In this document: in pieces, positions 44,045 to 52,211 of the stretch
Layout of the letters: every line of letters begins with the position of its first letter
How positions within the stretch are numbered: the stretch's first letter is position 1
Assembly (NCBI GenBank): GCA_045633565.1
Contig: JAZQYO010000019.1
Location: 1-64,000, forward strand
Length of the DNA stretch: 64,000 bases
Reading direction: 5' to 3'
Source: RGIG7450 sp045633565
GTDB taxonomy: Bacteria > Bacillota > Clostridia > RUG12999
Translations under genes and position numbers: made by a program
The notes under the pieces: model-generated
Told to the model about the DNA's origin: nothing
The model's input: only the letters and a program-made list of their open reading frames with translations
Database searches by the model: none

Positions 44045-44069
44045 AAGACGGGCTATGCCCGTCTTTTTA
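44043..44069. terminator. Bidirectional terminator between trmB and the hydrolase
   Basis: AAAAGACGGGC pairs with GCCCGTCTTTT around TAT; it overlaps the ends of both convergent genes. Confidence 0.88.
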
Positions 44070-44783
44070 AATATAGTTTTCTTCAATAAATTCGATAATT
44101 GGTGTCGGGTCGTCAAGACCGTGAGGATGATGGCCGCACATTGATTTGACAATAACTTTAATTGTACCACCGTGTTCATTATAATATTCTTCAAGCACTT
44201 TGCCGTTTTCCTGGTATATAACAACATTATCAGAGTTACCGTAAAGCATGATAACGGGAATGTTATTATCTGTAAGTGGTGCTAAATTATCAATCGGACT
44301 TTTTCTGAAATTAACAATTGAGGATTTATTTACGCCGTAAGCATCAACAATTTCACGCCAGAAAGCACCTGCAGTTTCGCTTGACAGTTCACCAAGACCT
44401 GCCATACTCAAAATATTAAGAACAGGTGCATCGAGATAGATAACAGCAACAAGTTCAGGATAAAGCTGAGCCAGCTTTGCAGCCTGCAGACCGCCGCAGC
44501 TCATACCTTCTGCAATAATTCTTTCTGAAGCATTTAGCTCCTTAGCGCAATATTTAATAAAATCAGCCATAATATCTGTTTCAACATCAGGCGCCCAACG
44601 ACTGCGGTGATAAATATGTATCAGGTAATATCCGCGGTCAAGCATTGCCTCATCAAAGTTTGGGAACGCATCAAGATATTCGGTTTTTAAAAGCATTTTG
44701 CCGTTAGGCTTGCAGTTTGGATAGATTATAACTGCCTTTCTCTCAGCAAAATAAAATTCTTTCTGTTTATAATTGTCAAACAT
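44067..44783 (-). CDS. Alpha/beta hydrolase, prolyl-oligopeptidase-like
   Basis: A 238-aa cytoplasmic protein. The nucleophile Ser is in the elbow GMSCGGLQA; the acid is probably in YGNSDNVV and the His in CGHHPHG. It is likely an esterase or peptidase; substrate unknown. RBS CGGAGG precedes the ATG. Its promoter (44815-44843) is divergent from that of the ncRNA candidate. Confidence 0.82.
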   Translation of the reverse strand: MFDNYKQKEFYFAERKAVIIYPNCKPNGKMLLKTEYLDAFPNFDEAMLDRGYYLIHIYHRSRWAPDVETDIMADFIKYCAKELNASERIIAEGMSCGGLQAAKLAQLYPELVAVIYLDAPVLNILSMAGLGELSSETAGAFWREIVDAYGVNKSSIVNFRKSPIDNLAPLTDNNIPVIMLYGNSDNVVIYQENGKVLEEYYNEHGGTIKVIVKSMCGHHPHGLDDPTPIIEFIEENYI

Positions 44784-44814
44784 AAATTTGCCTCCGTAGA
44801 GTTAATATAGTTAC

Positions 44815-44843
44815 ATTTTATCACTACCGATTTTTTTTGTCAA
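44815..44843 (-). promoter_or_regulatory. Promoter for the alpha/beta hydrolase
   Basis: On the minus strand TTGACA (44843-44838), 17 bases, TAAAAT (44820-44815). Confidence 0.82.
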
Positions 44844-44850
44844 TAAAGTA

Positions 44851-44879
44851 TTGATTTTTTGTGCAAAGTGTGATATAGT
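44851..44879 (+). promoter_or_regulatory. Promoter for the ncRNA candidate
   Basis: TTGATT (44851-44856), 17 bases, TATAGT (44874-44879) with an upstream TG. No protein-coding start follows on this strand. Confidence 0.78.
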
Positions 44880-44885
44880 AGCAAT

Positions 44886-45084
44886 TGCCAAACAGAATTT
44901 AATATTTTTGCTTTTTAAGGTATGTATTTTTTTATCTTTTGGTAAAAATACATGCTCTGTTTCTGCATACCTGTTAAAAGCATAATGTAGATTCTGTTTG
45001 GCGACTGTAGGAGCTATGTATTTTTCGGCGTGGCTCTGCCACGCTTTTTTTAATACATAGAAAACGCACGGCTCTGATTGTCGC
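44886..45084 (+). ncRNA. Candidate structured small RNA, two long hairpins
   Basis: Hairpin A: GCCAAACAGAAT (44887-44898) pairs with 44991-45002 (12 bp). An 11/9-base internal loop follows, then helix 44910-44924 with 44966-44981 and a terminal helix TATTTTT/AAAAATA. Hairpin B: GCGAC (45001-45005) with 45080-45084, GAGC with GCTC, TATGTATT with AATACATA, and a tip GCGTGGC/GCCACGC followed by seven T. The RNA may end at that T run (about 165 nt) or at the 45101-45128 hairpin. No ORF with a ribosome binding site is seen. The rod with a central bubble recalls 6S RNA but is short; the family is not recognised. Confidence 0.6.
45028..45051 (+). terminator. Terminator-like hairpin inside the ncRNA candidate
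   Basis: GCGTGGC, TCT, GCCACGC, then TTTTTTT. It looks like a full intrinsic terminator for the plus strand, yet complementary sequence continues on both sides, so it may instead be the tip of hairpin B. Confidence 0.6.
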
Positions 45085-45100
45085 TAAACAAATTAAAAGA

Positions 45101-45128
45101 AGAAAGTCCGTTTTAAAACGGACTTTCT
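45101..45128. terminator. Terminator after eno
   Basis: Perfect 28-base palindrome AGAAAGTCCGTTTT and its complement, 4 bases from the eno stop. The AAAA-side gives a T-rich tail on the minus strand; on the plus strand it is followed by TTATTT. Confidence 0.8.
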
Positions 45129-45132
45129 TTAT

Positions 45133-46422
45133 TTAGAACAGTTTATGGATATGACTTTTTTCGCCCAGTTCTTCTTCAATGCGAAGCAGTCTGTTATATT
45201 TTGCGGTTCTTTCGCTTCTGGATGGTGCACCCGTTTTGATTTGTCCTGCACCGAGAGCAACAGCAATATCAGCGATAGTGGTATCCTCGGTTTCGCCGCT
45301 GCGGTGGGAGATAATTGCATTATAACCGTGACGGTGTGCAACATCAACTGCTTCTAAAGTTTCGGTCAGCGTACCAATCTGATTTACTTTAACGAGTATT
45401 GCGTTTGCACAACCAAGCTCAATGCCTGTGCGGAGTCTTGCTGTGTTGGTAACAAATAAATCATCACCGACAAGCTGAACTTTTCCGCCAAGTTTTTTTG
45501 TGAGCAGCTTCCAACCGTCAAAATCCTCTTCAGCAAGACCGTCTTCAATTGAGTAAATCGGATATTTGTCGGCAAGTGAGGCAAGGTATTCGACCATTTC
45601 TTCTGCGGTTTTAAACTCGTCTGATTTCCAGAAAAGGTATCCTTGTTTTCCTGCCTTTAATGCTTCGTCATACATTTCTGTTGCAGCAACATCGAGCGCA
45701 ATTTTAAAATCTTTTTCAGGTGTATAGCCTGCTTCCTCAACCGCCTGCAAAATCAGTTCTATTGCTTCTTCGTCACTTTTTAAGTTTGGTGCAAATCCGC
45801 CCTCGTCACCGACAGAGGTAGAATATCCGCTTTTCTTTAAAACGGATTTTAATTTGTAAAACACCTCGCAGCTCATTCTCATGCATTCAGCAAAAGAAAG
45901 TGCACCAACCGGCATAATCATAAATTCCTGAACACTTAAAGAATTATCAGCGTGTTTACCGCCGTTTAAAATGTTCATCATCGGCATGGGGAGCAGGCGT
46001 GCATTAACACCGCCAATGTAATTATAAAGACTTGTGCCGAGAGAAAGTGCTGCTGCTCTCGCACAGGCGAGGGAAACTCCTAAAATTGCATTTGCACCGA
46101 GCTTAGACTTATTGGCTGTTTTATCAAGTGACAACATTGCTCGGTCAATAAGGCACTGGTCAAGTACGTTCATACACTTGATTTCGGGAGCTATGATTTT
46201 ATTAACGTTATCTACCGCCGTCATAACGCCCTTTCCGTCAAAGCGCTTGTCACCATCCCTAAGTTCATAGGCTTCGTACTGTCCGGTTGATGCACCCGAC
46301 GGCACGGATGCCCTGCCCACGGCACCACATTCTGTGCACACGTCAACTTCAACGGTCGGGTATCCTCTTGAGTCTATGATTTCACGGGCATGCACACCCG
46401 TAATTTTAATGTATTTATGCAT
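45133..46422 (-). CDS. eno: Enolase
   Basis: Converts 2-phosphoglycerate to PEP. The 429-aa protein has REIIDSRGYPTVEV, PSGASTGQYEA, metal ligands in SIEDGLAEEDFDGW and LVGDDLFVTN, the catalytic Lys in LVKVNQIGT, and SHRSGETEDTTIADIAV. The frame is open to 46485, but MHKYIKITG at 46422 follows AAGGAG and matches the family start. That ribosome binding site is inside a perfect hairpin (46427-46460). It is the last gene of pgk-tpiA-gpmI-eno. Confidence 0.98.
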   Translation of the reverse strand: MHKYIKITGVHAREIIDSRGYPTVEVDVCTECGAVGRASVPSGASTGQYEAYELRDGDKRFDGKGVMTAVDNVNKIIAPEIKCMNVLDQCLIDRAMLSLDKTANKSKLGANAILGVSLACARAAALSLGTSLYNYIGGVNARLLPMPMMNILNGGKHADNSLSVQEFMIMPVGALSFAECMRMSCEVFYKLKSVLKKSGYSTSVGDEGGFAPNLKSDEEAIELILQAVEEAGYTPEKDFKIALDVAATEMYDEALKAGKQGYLFWKSDEFKTAEEMVEYLASLADKYPIYSIEDGLAEEDFDGWKLLTKKLGGKVQLVGDDLFVTNTARLRTGIELGCANAILVKVNQIGTLTETLEAVDVAHRHGYNAIISHRSGETEDTTIADIAVALGAGQIKTGAPSRSERTAKYNRLLRIEEELGEKSHIHKLF

Positions 46423-46460
46423 AAAAAATACTCCTTTCGTATATCTACAAAAGGAGTATT
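46423..46460 (-). promoter_or_regulatory. Hairpin enclosing the eno ribosome binding site
   Basis: On the minus strand AATACTCCTTT (46460-46450) pairs perfectly with AAAGGAGTATT (46437-46427) around a 12-base loop. The 3' arm is the eno SD, and TTTT then ATG follow at once. It could block translation or act as a weak terminator between gpmI and eno. Confidence 0.7.
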
Positions 46461-46477
46461 CCCAATTTTTTAATACT

Positions 46478-47986
46478 TTAGTCAATAAGGCTTTTGCCTG
46501 TCATTTCAGCGGGTTGGTCAATACCTAAAAGTTTAAGCATTGTAGGAGCAATGTCAGCAAGTCTGCCTTCGTGAAGGTTAACGTCCCTGCCGATTACAAC
46601 AAAGGGAACTTTATTTGTTGTGTGAGCAGTAAACGGGCCGCCGTCCTCATCAACCATGCAGTCTGCGTTACCGTGGTCGGCAGTAATGATTACCGTGCCG
46701 CCAAGCGCTGTGATTTTGTCAACAATTTTTTTGGCGCAAACATCAACAGTTTCCACAGCTTTTACTGCAGCTTCCATAAATCCTGTATGACCTACCATGT
46801 CGCAGTTTGCGAAATTGAGAATGATTACATCATAAAGGTCAGAATCAATTCTCTTTAATGCTTCATCTGTAACCTCATAGGCGCTCATTTCGGGTTTTAA
46901 ATCATAGGTTGCAACCTTAGGAGAGGGGATAAGTGCCCTGTCTTCACGGTCATAAACCTTTTCTTCACCGCCGTTGAAGAAGAAAGTTACATGAGCGTAT
47001 TTTTCAGTTTCAGCAATTCTCAGCTGAGAAAGTCCGTTCTTGCTTAAAATTTCACCAAGAGTATTTGTTAGAGCTTCCGGTTTGAATGCAATTTCAACGT
47101 TAGGCATTGATGCGTCATACTGAGTCATGCAAACATAATTAACCTTGCTGAATTTTTCTCTTTCAAAACCGTCAAATTCAGAATCTACAAAGCATCTTGT
47201 GATTTCTCTTGCTCTGTCGGGACGGAAGTTGAAGAAAATAAAACTGTCGCCGTCATCAACTGTTGCGTTTTTGCATGTAACGGTAGGAATTACAAACTCA
47301 TCATATATTTCTTTTTCATAAGAATCAAGGACTGCTTCAAGAGCTGTAGCTTTTTCTTCGCCTTTGCCCATTGCAATTGCGTTATAAGCAAGACTAACTC
47401 TGTCCCAACGCTGGTCACGGTCCATTGCATAATATCTGCCCATAACGGTAGCTATTTTACCTATGCCGATTTCCGTCATTTTCTCTTCAAGCTGTTTAAC
47501 ATACATATCGCCTGAGTTTGGAGGAACGTCACGACCATCTAAAAGTGCGTGAACATAAACTTCAGTAAGACCAAGCTTTTTAGCCATTTCAAGCAGTGCA
47601 TAAAGATGTGTATTATGACTGTGAACACCGCCGTCGGAGAGTAATCCTGCAAGGTGGAGTTTTGTACCGTTTTTAACACAGCTTTCCATAGCAGATTTTA
47701 AAACTGCATTTTCAAAAAAATCGCCGTCTGTAATGGATTTTGTAATTCTAGTAAGCTCCTGATAAACAATTCTGCCGGCACCGATGTTTGTGTGACCAAC
47801 TTCAGAGTTACCCATCTGTCCTTCGGGAAGACCAACGTCCATACCACTTGCACTTACAAGTGTGTTTGGGCAGTTTGCAAGATAGTTATCCATATTAGGA
47901 GTAACTGCCCTGTATATTGCATTGTTTTCTTTGGGAGGAGCAATTCCGTACCCGTCAAGAATCATTAGACATAAAGGTTTTTTCAT
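46478..47986 (-). CDS. gpmI: 2,3-bisphosphoglycerate-independent phosphoglycerate mutase
   Basis: Interconverts 3- and 2-phosphoglycerate with two Mn ions. The 502-aa protein has MILDGYGIAPP (metal Asp), GNSEVGHTNIGAGRIVYQ (catalytic Ser), GRDVPPNSG, and ITADHGNADCM near the C-terminus. ATG at 47986 follows AAAGGAC; an upstream in-frame TTG at 48004 starts inside that site. A hairpin lies between tpiA and this gene. Confidence 0.97.
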   Translation of the reverse strand: MKKPLCLMILDGYGIAPPKENNAIYRAVTPNMDNYLANCPNTLVSASGMDVGLPEGQMGNSEVGHTNIGAGRIVYQELTRITKSITDGDFFENAVLKSAMESCVKNGTKLHLAGLLSDGGVHSHNTHLYALLEMAKKLGLTEVYVHALLDGRDVPPNSGDMYVKQLEEKMTEIGIGKIATVMGRYYAMDRDQRWDRVSLAYNAIAMGKGEEKATALEAVLDSYEKEIYDEFVIPTVTCKNATVDDGDSFIFFNFRPDRAREITRCFVDSEFDGFEREKFSKVNYVCMTQYDASMPNVEIAFKPEALTNTLGEILSKNGLSQLRIAETEKYAHVTFFFNGGEEKVYDREDRALIPSPKVATYDLKPEMSAYEVTDEALKRIDSDLYDVIILNFANCDMVGHTGFMEAAVKAVETVDVCAKKIVDKITALGGTVIITADHGNADCMVDEDGGPFTAHTTNKVPFVVIGRDVNLHEGRLADIAPTMLKLLGIDQPAEMTGKSLID

Positions 47987-48007
47987 TTTAATAAGTCCTT
48001 TCAAGTT

Positions 48008-48031
48008 AAAAGGGCGACAAGTCGCCCTTTT
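48008..48031 (-). terminator. Weak terminator or attenuator between tpiA and gpmI
   Basis: AAAAGGGCGAC pairs with GTCGCCCTTTT around two bases. The T tract on the minus strand is only four long, so partial read-through into gpmI is likely. Confidence 0.65.
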
Positions 48032-48035
48032 TATT

Positions 48036-48791
48036 TTAGTTATTAGCTGCTTCTACGATAGGAGCAAATTTTTCAGCTACAAGAGAAGCACCGCCGATAA
48101 GACCGCCGTCAATATCGGGTTTTGCAAGAAGCTCAGCTGCGTTGGAATCGTTCATGCTGCCGCCGTACTGAATAACAATTTCATTTGCACAGTCTGCGCT
48201 GTAAAGTGCGGAGAGAACATCTCTGATGCCTTTGCAAACTTCCTGAGCCTGGTCGGAGGTTGCAGTTTTACCTGTGCCGATTGCCCAGATGGGTTCATAA
48301 GCAATGATAACTTTTTTTGCATCATCAGCCTCAATGCCCGCAAAAGCTTTTTTAATCTGAATGGAAATCAGGTCCATTGTAATGTCTGCTTCTCTTTCCT
48401 CTAAACTTTCACCAACGCAAACTATAGGAATAAGTCCTTTTTCGAGAGCCTTTTTTGTTTTAAGGTTAACAGTTTCATCTGTTTCTGAAAAATACTGTCT
48501 TCTTTCGGAATGACCGATGATTACATATTCCACACCGATATCTTTAAGCATATCAGCACTTACTTCGCCTGTGAAGGCACCTTTATCTTCAAAATGAAGG
48601 TTTTCTGCACCTATTTTTACATGTGAGCCTTCTGCAGCTTTAACAGCTTCTGCAAGGCAAACATAAGGTGTGCAGCAAACAACTTTGCATGTTGCTCCTT
48701 TTGTAGCCGCTTCAACTTCTTTAATGAAACCATAAGTTTCAGAAGGAAGCTTGTTCATTTTCCAGTTACCTGCAATAACTTTTGTTCTCAT
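48036..48791 (-). CDS. tpiA: Triosephosphate isomerase
   Basis: Interconverts DHAP and GAP. The 251-aa protein has the N-terminal GNWKMNK (Asn, Lys), catalytic His in IIGHSERR, catalytic Glu in AYEPIWAIGTG, and the phosphate-binding IQYGGSMN and GLIGGASL. ATG 48791 follows AAAGGAAACC; the longer open frame overlaps pgk and is not used. Confidence 0.98.
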   Translation of the reverse strand: MRTKVIAGNWKMNKLPSETYGFIKEVEAATKGATCKVVCCTPYVCLAEAVKAAEGSHVKIGAENLHFEDKGAFTGEVSADMLKDIGVEYVIIGHSERRQYFSETDETVNLKTKKALEKGLIPIVCVGESLEEREADITMDLISIQIKKAFAGIEADDAKKVIIAYEPIWAIGTGKTATSDQAQEVCKGIRDVLSALYSADCANEIVIQYGGSMNDSNAAELLAKPDIDGGLIGGASLVAEKFAPIVEAANN

Positions 48792-48810
48792 TTTTCCGGT
48801 TTCCTTTCTA

Positions 48811-49998
48811 TTACTTGCTTTCAAGACAAGCGATTCCGGGAAGTTCAAGTCCTTCAAGGAATTCAAGACTTGCACCGCCACCTGTTGAAATGTGGCTCAT
48901 TTTATCACCGAGACCTAAAACTTCAACTGCAGCTGCAGAGTCACCACCACCAATAACTGTGATAGCATCTGTTTCAGCACAAGCGTTAGCGATTGCTGTT
49001 GTACCTGCTGCAAAATTGGGCATTTCAAATACGCCCATAGGTCCGTTCCAAACAATTGTTTTAGCTTCTTTAACAGCTGCACTGAAAAGCTCAACTGTTT
49101 TGGGACCAATATCAAGACCCATCCAGCCATCAGGAATTTTGTCTTCTTTAACAAGGTCTCTGTTAGCATCGTTGTCATATTTATCAGCGATTACTGTATC
49201 AACAGGGAGAAGGAGTTTAACACCTTTTTCTTTTGCTTTTTCAATAATTTCAAGGCAGTAACCAAGTCTTTCTTCATCACAGAGAGAATTACCAATATTT
49301 CCGCCCTGAGCTTTTGTAAATGTGTAAGCCATACCGCCACCGATAATAAGGCTGTCAACTTTGTCAAGAAGTGAGTTTATAACACCAATTTTGTCTTTTA
49401 CCTTTGCACCGCCTAAAATTGCAAGGAAAGGTCTTTCAGGGTTAGCTACCGCACTACCAAGGAATTTGATTTCTTTCTGGATGAGGTAACCTGAAACGGC
49501 AGGGAGATAGTCTGCTACGCCTGCTGTAGAAGCGTGTGCTCTGTGAGCTGTACCAAAAGCGTCGTTTACAAAGATTTCAGCGAAATCTGCAAGAGCTTTT
49601 GCAAAAGCGGGGTCGTTCTTTTCTTCTTCGGCGTGGAAACGAACGTTTTCAAGGAGACATACGTCGCCATCTTTAAGTGATGCAACTGCAGCTTGTGCAC
49701 TGTCGCCAATTACATCTTCAGCCATAACAACATCTTTGCCGAGATGCTCTGAAAGTCTTTTTGCAACAGGTGCGAGAGAATATTTCATATTGAACTCGCC
49801 CTTGGGTCTGCCCATGTGAGAGCAAAGGATAACTTTTGCGCCGTTTTCAACCAAGTACTTAATTGTTGGAAGAGCACCAACAATACGGTTTTCGTCAACA
49901 ATATTTTTATTTTCGTCAAGGGGTACATTAAAGTCACATCTTACGAGGACTTTCTTTCCTGCTACGGAAATGTCTTCAATGGTCTTTTTGTTTAACAT
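48811..49998 (-). CDS. pgk: Phosphoglycerate kinase
   Basis: Makes ATP and 3-phosphoglycerate from 1,3-bisphosphoglycerate. The 395-aa protein has VLVRCDFNVPLD near the N-terminus, SHMGRPKG, AILGGAKVKDKIG and the nucleotide-site GGGDSAAAVEVLG. AGGAGAGG precedes the ATG. It is the first gene of the operon; gap is not adjacent. A TTGACT lies upstream at 50053-50048, but the matching -10 is unclear. Confidence 0.98.
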   Translation of the reverse strand: MLNKKTIEDISVAGKKVLVRCDFNVPLDENKNIVDENRIVGALPTIKYLVENGAKVILCSHMGRPKGEFNMKYSLAPVAKRLSEHLGKDVVMAEDVIGDSAQAAVASLKDGDVCLLENVRFHAEEEKNDPAFAKALADFAEIFVNDAFGTAHRAHASTAGVADYLPAVSGYLIQKEIKFLGSAVANPERPFLAILGGAKVKDKIGVINSLLDKVDSLIIGGGMAYTFTKAQGGNIGNSLCDEERLGYCLEIIEKAKEKGVKLLLPVDTVIADKYDNDANRDLVKEDKIPDGWMGLDIGPKTVELFSAAVKEAKTIVWNGPMGVFEMPNFAAGTTAIANACAETDAITVIGGGDSAAAVEVLGLGDKMSHISTGGGASLEFLEGLELPGIACLESK

Positions 49999-50148
49999 AA
50001 TTTTCCTCTCCTATAAATTATTTTTGATAATATTTTACAACAAAATAAGTCAATTTGCAAGTACAAATATATAATTTATAATTTTTTACGAAATTTTGTC
50101 CAGAAATTCATATATTATATGTTATTTTTAACTATTTTTTTATTTTTA

Positions 50149-50177
50149 TTGAATTAAACATAAATTTGTGATAAAAT
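50149..50177 (+). promoter_or_regulatory. Promoter for the PHP phosphatase-rmuC-hydratase run
   Basis: TTGAAT (50149-50154), 17 bases, TAAAAT (50172-50177). Confidence 0.72.
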
Positions 50178-50207
50178 ATTATAAATTTAAGTTAAGTAGG
50201 GATGAAG

Positions 50208-50999
50208 ATGGATTATAATTACCATACCCACACATACAGATGCCATCATGCTTCGGGAACTATTGAAGAGTATGTAAAAAGAGCGATTGAAGGCGGAATA
50301 AAATATATTGGTTTTTCCGACCATTTGCCGCTTATATGCTCTGACGGGACTGAGGTTTTTTACCGCGTTAGTGTGTCTGAAGTTGACGATTATGTTTCTG
50401 AAATATCAGAAATTCGTGAAAAATATAAAGATGAGATTGACATAAAAATTGGTTTTGAGATGGAATATTACCCCGATTTTTTTGAAAACATGCTAAAAAA
50501 TGCAATAAAGTGGGGTGGAGAATATCTCATTTTAGGTGAACATTTTATTGAAGAGGAAAACCCTGATATTAAACTTAAAAGTGTTCGTTCAAAGCAAAAT
50601 ACGCCTGAAAAATTCATTAAATATGCCGATTGTGTTATTGACGCAATGAAAAGTGGTGTTTTCTCTTATATTGCACATCCCGACATTTTTTATTTTGATG
50701 AAAATGATAAAATATATGATGAGCAGATGAGGAGAATATGTAAAGCATCAAATGAACTTGATGTTCCACTGGAAATTAATTTTCTTGGTATCCGTGAGGG
50801 TAGGGAATACCCGAAAGAGAAATTCTGGCAGATTGCAGGTGAAGAAAAATCGCCCGTAACATTTGGGTTTGATGCACATGATGTTTTAAATGCATTTGAC
50901 GATAAGTCTCTTGTGAAAGCGAAAGAAATGGTCAGAAAATTTAATCTAAATTACATTGGTAAACCCCAAATTATTGATATTCGTAAGGTGGTGCTGTAA
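50208..50999 (+). CDS. PHP-family phosphatase, histidinol-phosphatase HisJ-like
   Basis: A 263-aa metal-dependent phosphatase of the PHP superfamily. Metal-site residues lie in NYHTHTYRCHHA at the N-terminus, GFSDHLPL, GFEMEYYP, AHPDIF and GFDAHDV. HisJ-type histidinol-phosphatases have this size and these motifs, but no other his gene is in the window, so another phosphoester is possible. ATG 50208 has AGGG 6 bases upstream; ATG 50202 directly touches it. Confidence 0.85.
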   Translation: MDYNYHTHTYRCHHASGTIEEYVKRAIEGGIKYIGFSDHLPLICSDGTEVFYRVSVSEVDDYVSEISEIREKYKDEIDIKIGFEMEYYPDFFENMLKNAIKWGGEYLILGEHFIEEENPDIKLKSVRSKQNTPEKFIKYADCVIDAMKSGVFSYIAHPDIFYFDENDKIYDEQMRRICKASNELDVPLEINFLGIREGREYPKEKFWQIAGEEKSPVTFGFDAHDVLNAFDDKSLVKAKEMVRKFNLNYIGKPQIIDIRKVVL

Positions 51000-51002
51000 T
51001 AA

Positions 51003-52211
51003 ATGATACTCGTGATTTTAACATTGCTGATTATAGTTGCTTTGATGCTTGCGATTGTAATTGTGATGCTGTCAGCAAAGAAAAATAATAATTTACCTGA
51101 AATTGAAAAGTCGCTAAGAGATGAAAATTCACGGCTCAGAACTGAGCTTGATAAAAAAATCGGTCTGCTTGAGAATAATCTTATTACAAGGCTTGAAAAT
51201 TCTTCTGCAAATCAGTCTAAACAACTTAATGAAATAACACAAAATAATAATGAGGTTGTTAAAAACCTCACCCAGACAATTGAAACAAGACTTAATACTC
51301 TTTCTGAAAATAATGAGAAAAAGCTTGAAGAAATGCGTAAAACCGTAGATGAAAAGCTTCACAAAACTCTTGAAACAAGACTTTCTGAATCTTTTAAAAC
51401 AGTCAGCGAAAGGCTTGAACAGGTTTATAAAGGACTTGGAGAAATGCAGTCAATAGCTCAGGGTGTCGGAGACCTTAAAAAGGTTATGAGTGGAGTTAAA
51501 ACACGTGGCATATTAGGCGAACTTCAGCTTTCAAATATTATTGAGCAGATTCTTACACCTTCTCAATATGAGAAAAACTTTGCAACAAAGCCGGGCAGTC
51601 GTGATGTTGTTGAATTTGCTATTAAAATGCCTGGTAAGGATGAAACTCCCGTTTACATACCCGTTGATGCAAAATTCCCGATGGAATCATATCACAGACT
51701 TCTTGATGCTTACGAAGCGGGGGACCCGGAAGTGGTGTCTGCTGCTTCAAAAGAGATTGAACAGGTTATTAAAAAATCCGCTAAGGATATTAAAGACAAA
51801 TATATTTATCCCCCTGCTACAACAGATTTTGGTATAATGTTTTTGCCGGTTGAGGGACTTTATGCGGAGATTGTTCGAAACACAACGTTGTTTGAAACAT
51901 TACAGAAAGATTATAAGATTCTTGTTGCTGGGCCATCAACCCTATCAGCTCTTATGACAAGTCTTCAAATGGGTTTTAAAACGCTTGCGATTGAAAAACG
52001 TGCTGCAGATGTGTGGAACGTTCTTGCAACAGTTAAAACGGAGTTTGTAAAGTTTTCCGGTGTACTTGAGAAAGCTCAGGCGAAAATTAATCAGGCGAAT
52101 GACGAAATGGACAAGCTCGTTGGTGCACGAACAAAGAAAATTATGGTTCAGTTAAACAAGGTTAGCGGAGTTGAAGAACCACTTTTATTGGAGGAAGATA
52201 CAGATGATTAA
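51003..52211 (+). CDS. rmuC: DNA recombination protein RmuC
   Basis: A 402-aa protein with an N-terminal transmembrane segment (about residues 2-24), a long coiled coil (residues 30-150), then the nuclease-like RmuC domain (SGVKTRGILGELQLSNIIEQ, VYIPVDAKFPME, VAGPSTLSALMTSLQMGFK). In E. coli RmuC limits recombination-generated inversions. Its 3' end overlaps the hydratase start by 8 bases. Confidence 0.93.
   Translation: MILVILTLLIIVALMLAIVIVMLSAKKNNNLPEIEKSLRDENSRLRTELDKKIGLLENNLITRLENSSANQSKQLNEITQNNNEVVKNLTQTIETRLNTLSENNEKKLEEMRKTVDEKLHKTLETRLSESFKTVSERLEQVYKGLGEMQSIAQGVGDLKKVMSGVKTRGILGELQLSNIIEQILTPSQYEKNFATKPGSRDVVEFAIKMPGKDETPVYIPVDAKFPMESYHRLLDAYEAGDPEVVSAASKEIEQVIKKSAKDIKDKYIYPPATTDFGIMFLPVEGLYAEIVRNTTLFETLQKDYKILVAGPSTLSALMTSLQMGFKTLAIEKRAADVWNVLATVKTEFVKFSGVLEKAQAKINQANDEMDKLVGARTKKIMVQLNKVSGVEEPLLLEEDTDD

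Noticed and set aside
44887..45002. Identification of the ncRNA candidate as 6S RNA
   Set aside because: The rod with a central bubble is suggestive, but at 116 bases it is shorter than usual 6S RNA and is followed by a second nested hairpin; reported as unclassified.
50027..50053. Promoter for pgk (TTGACT with TATTAT)
   Set aside because: The spacing is 15 bases and alternative -10 boxes are weak, so the position is not supported well enough.
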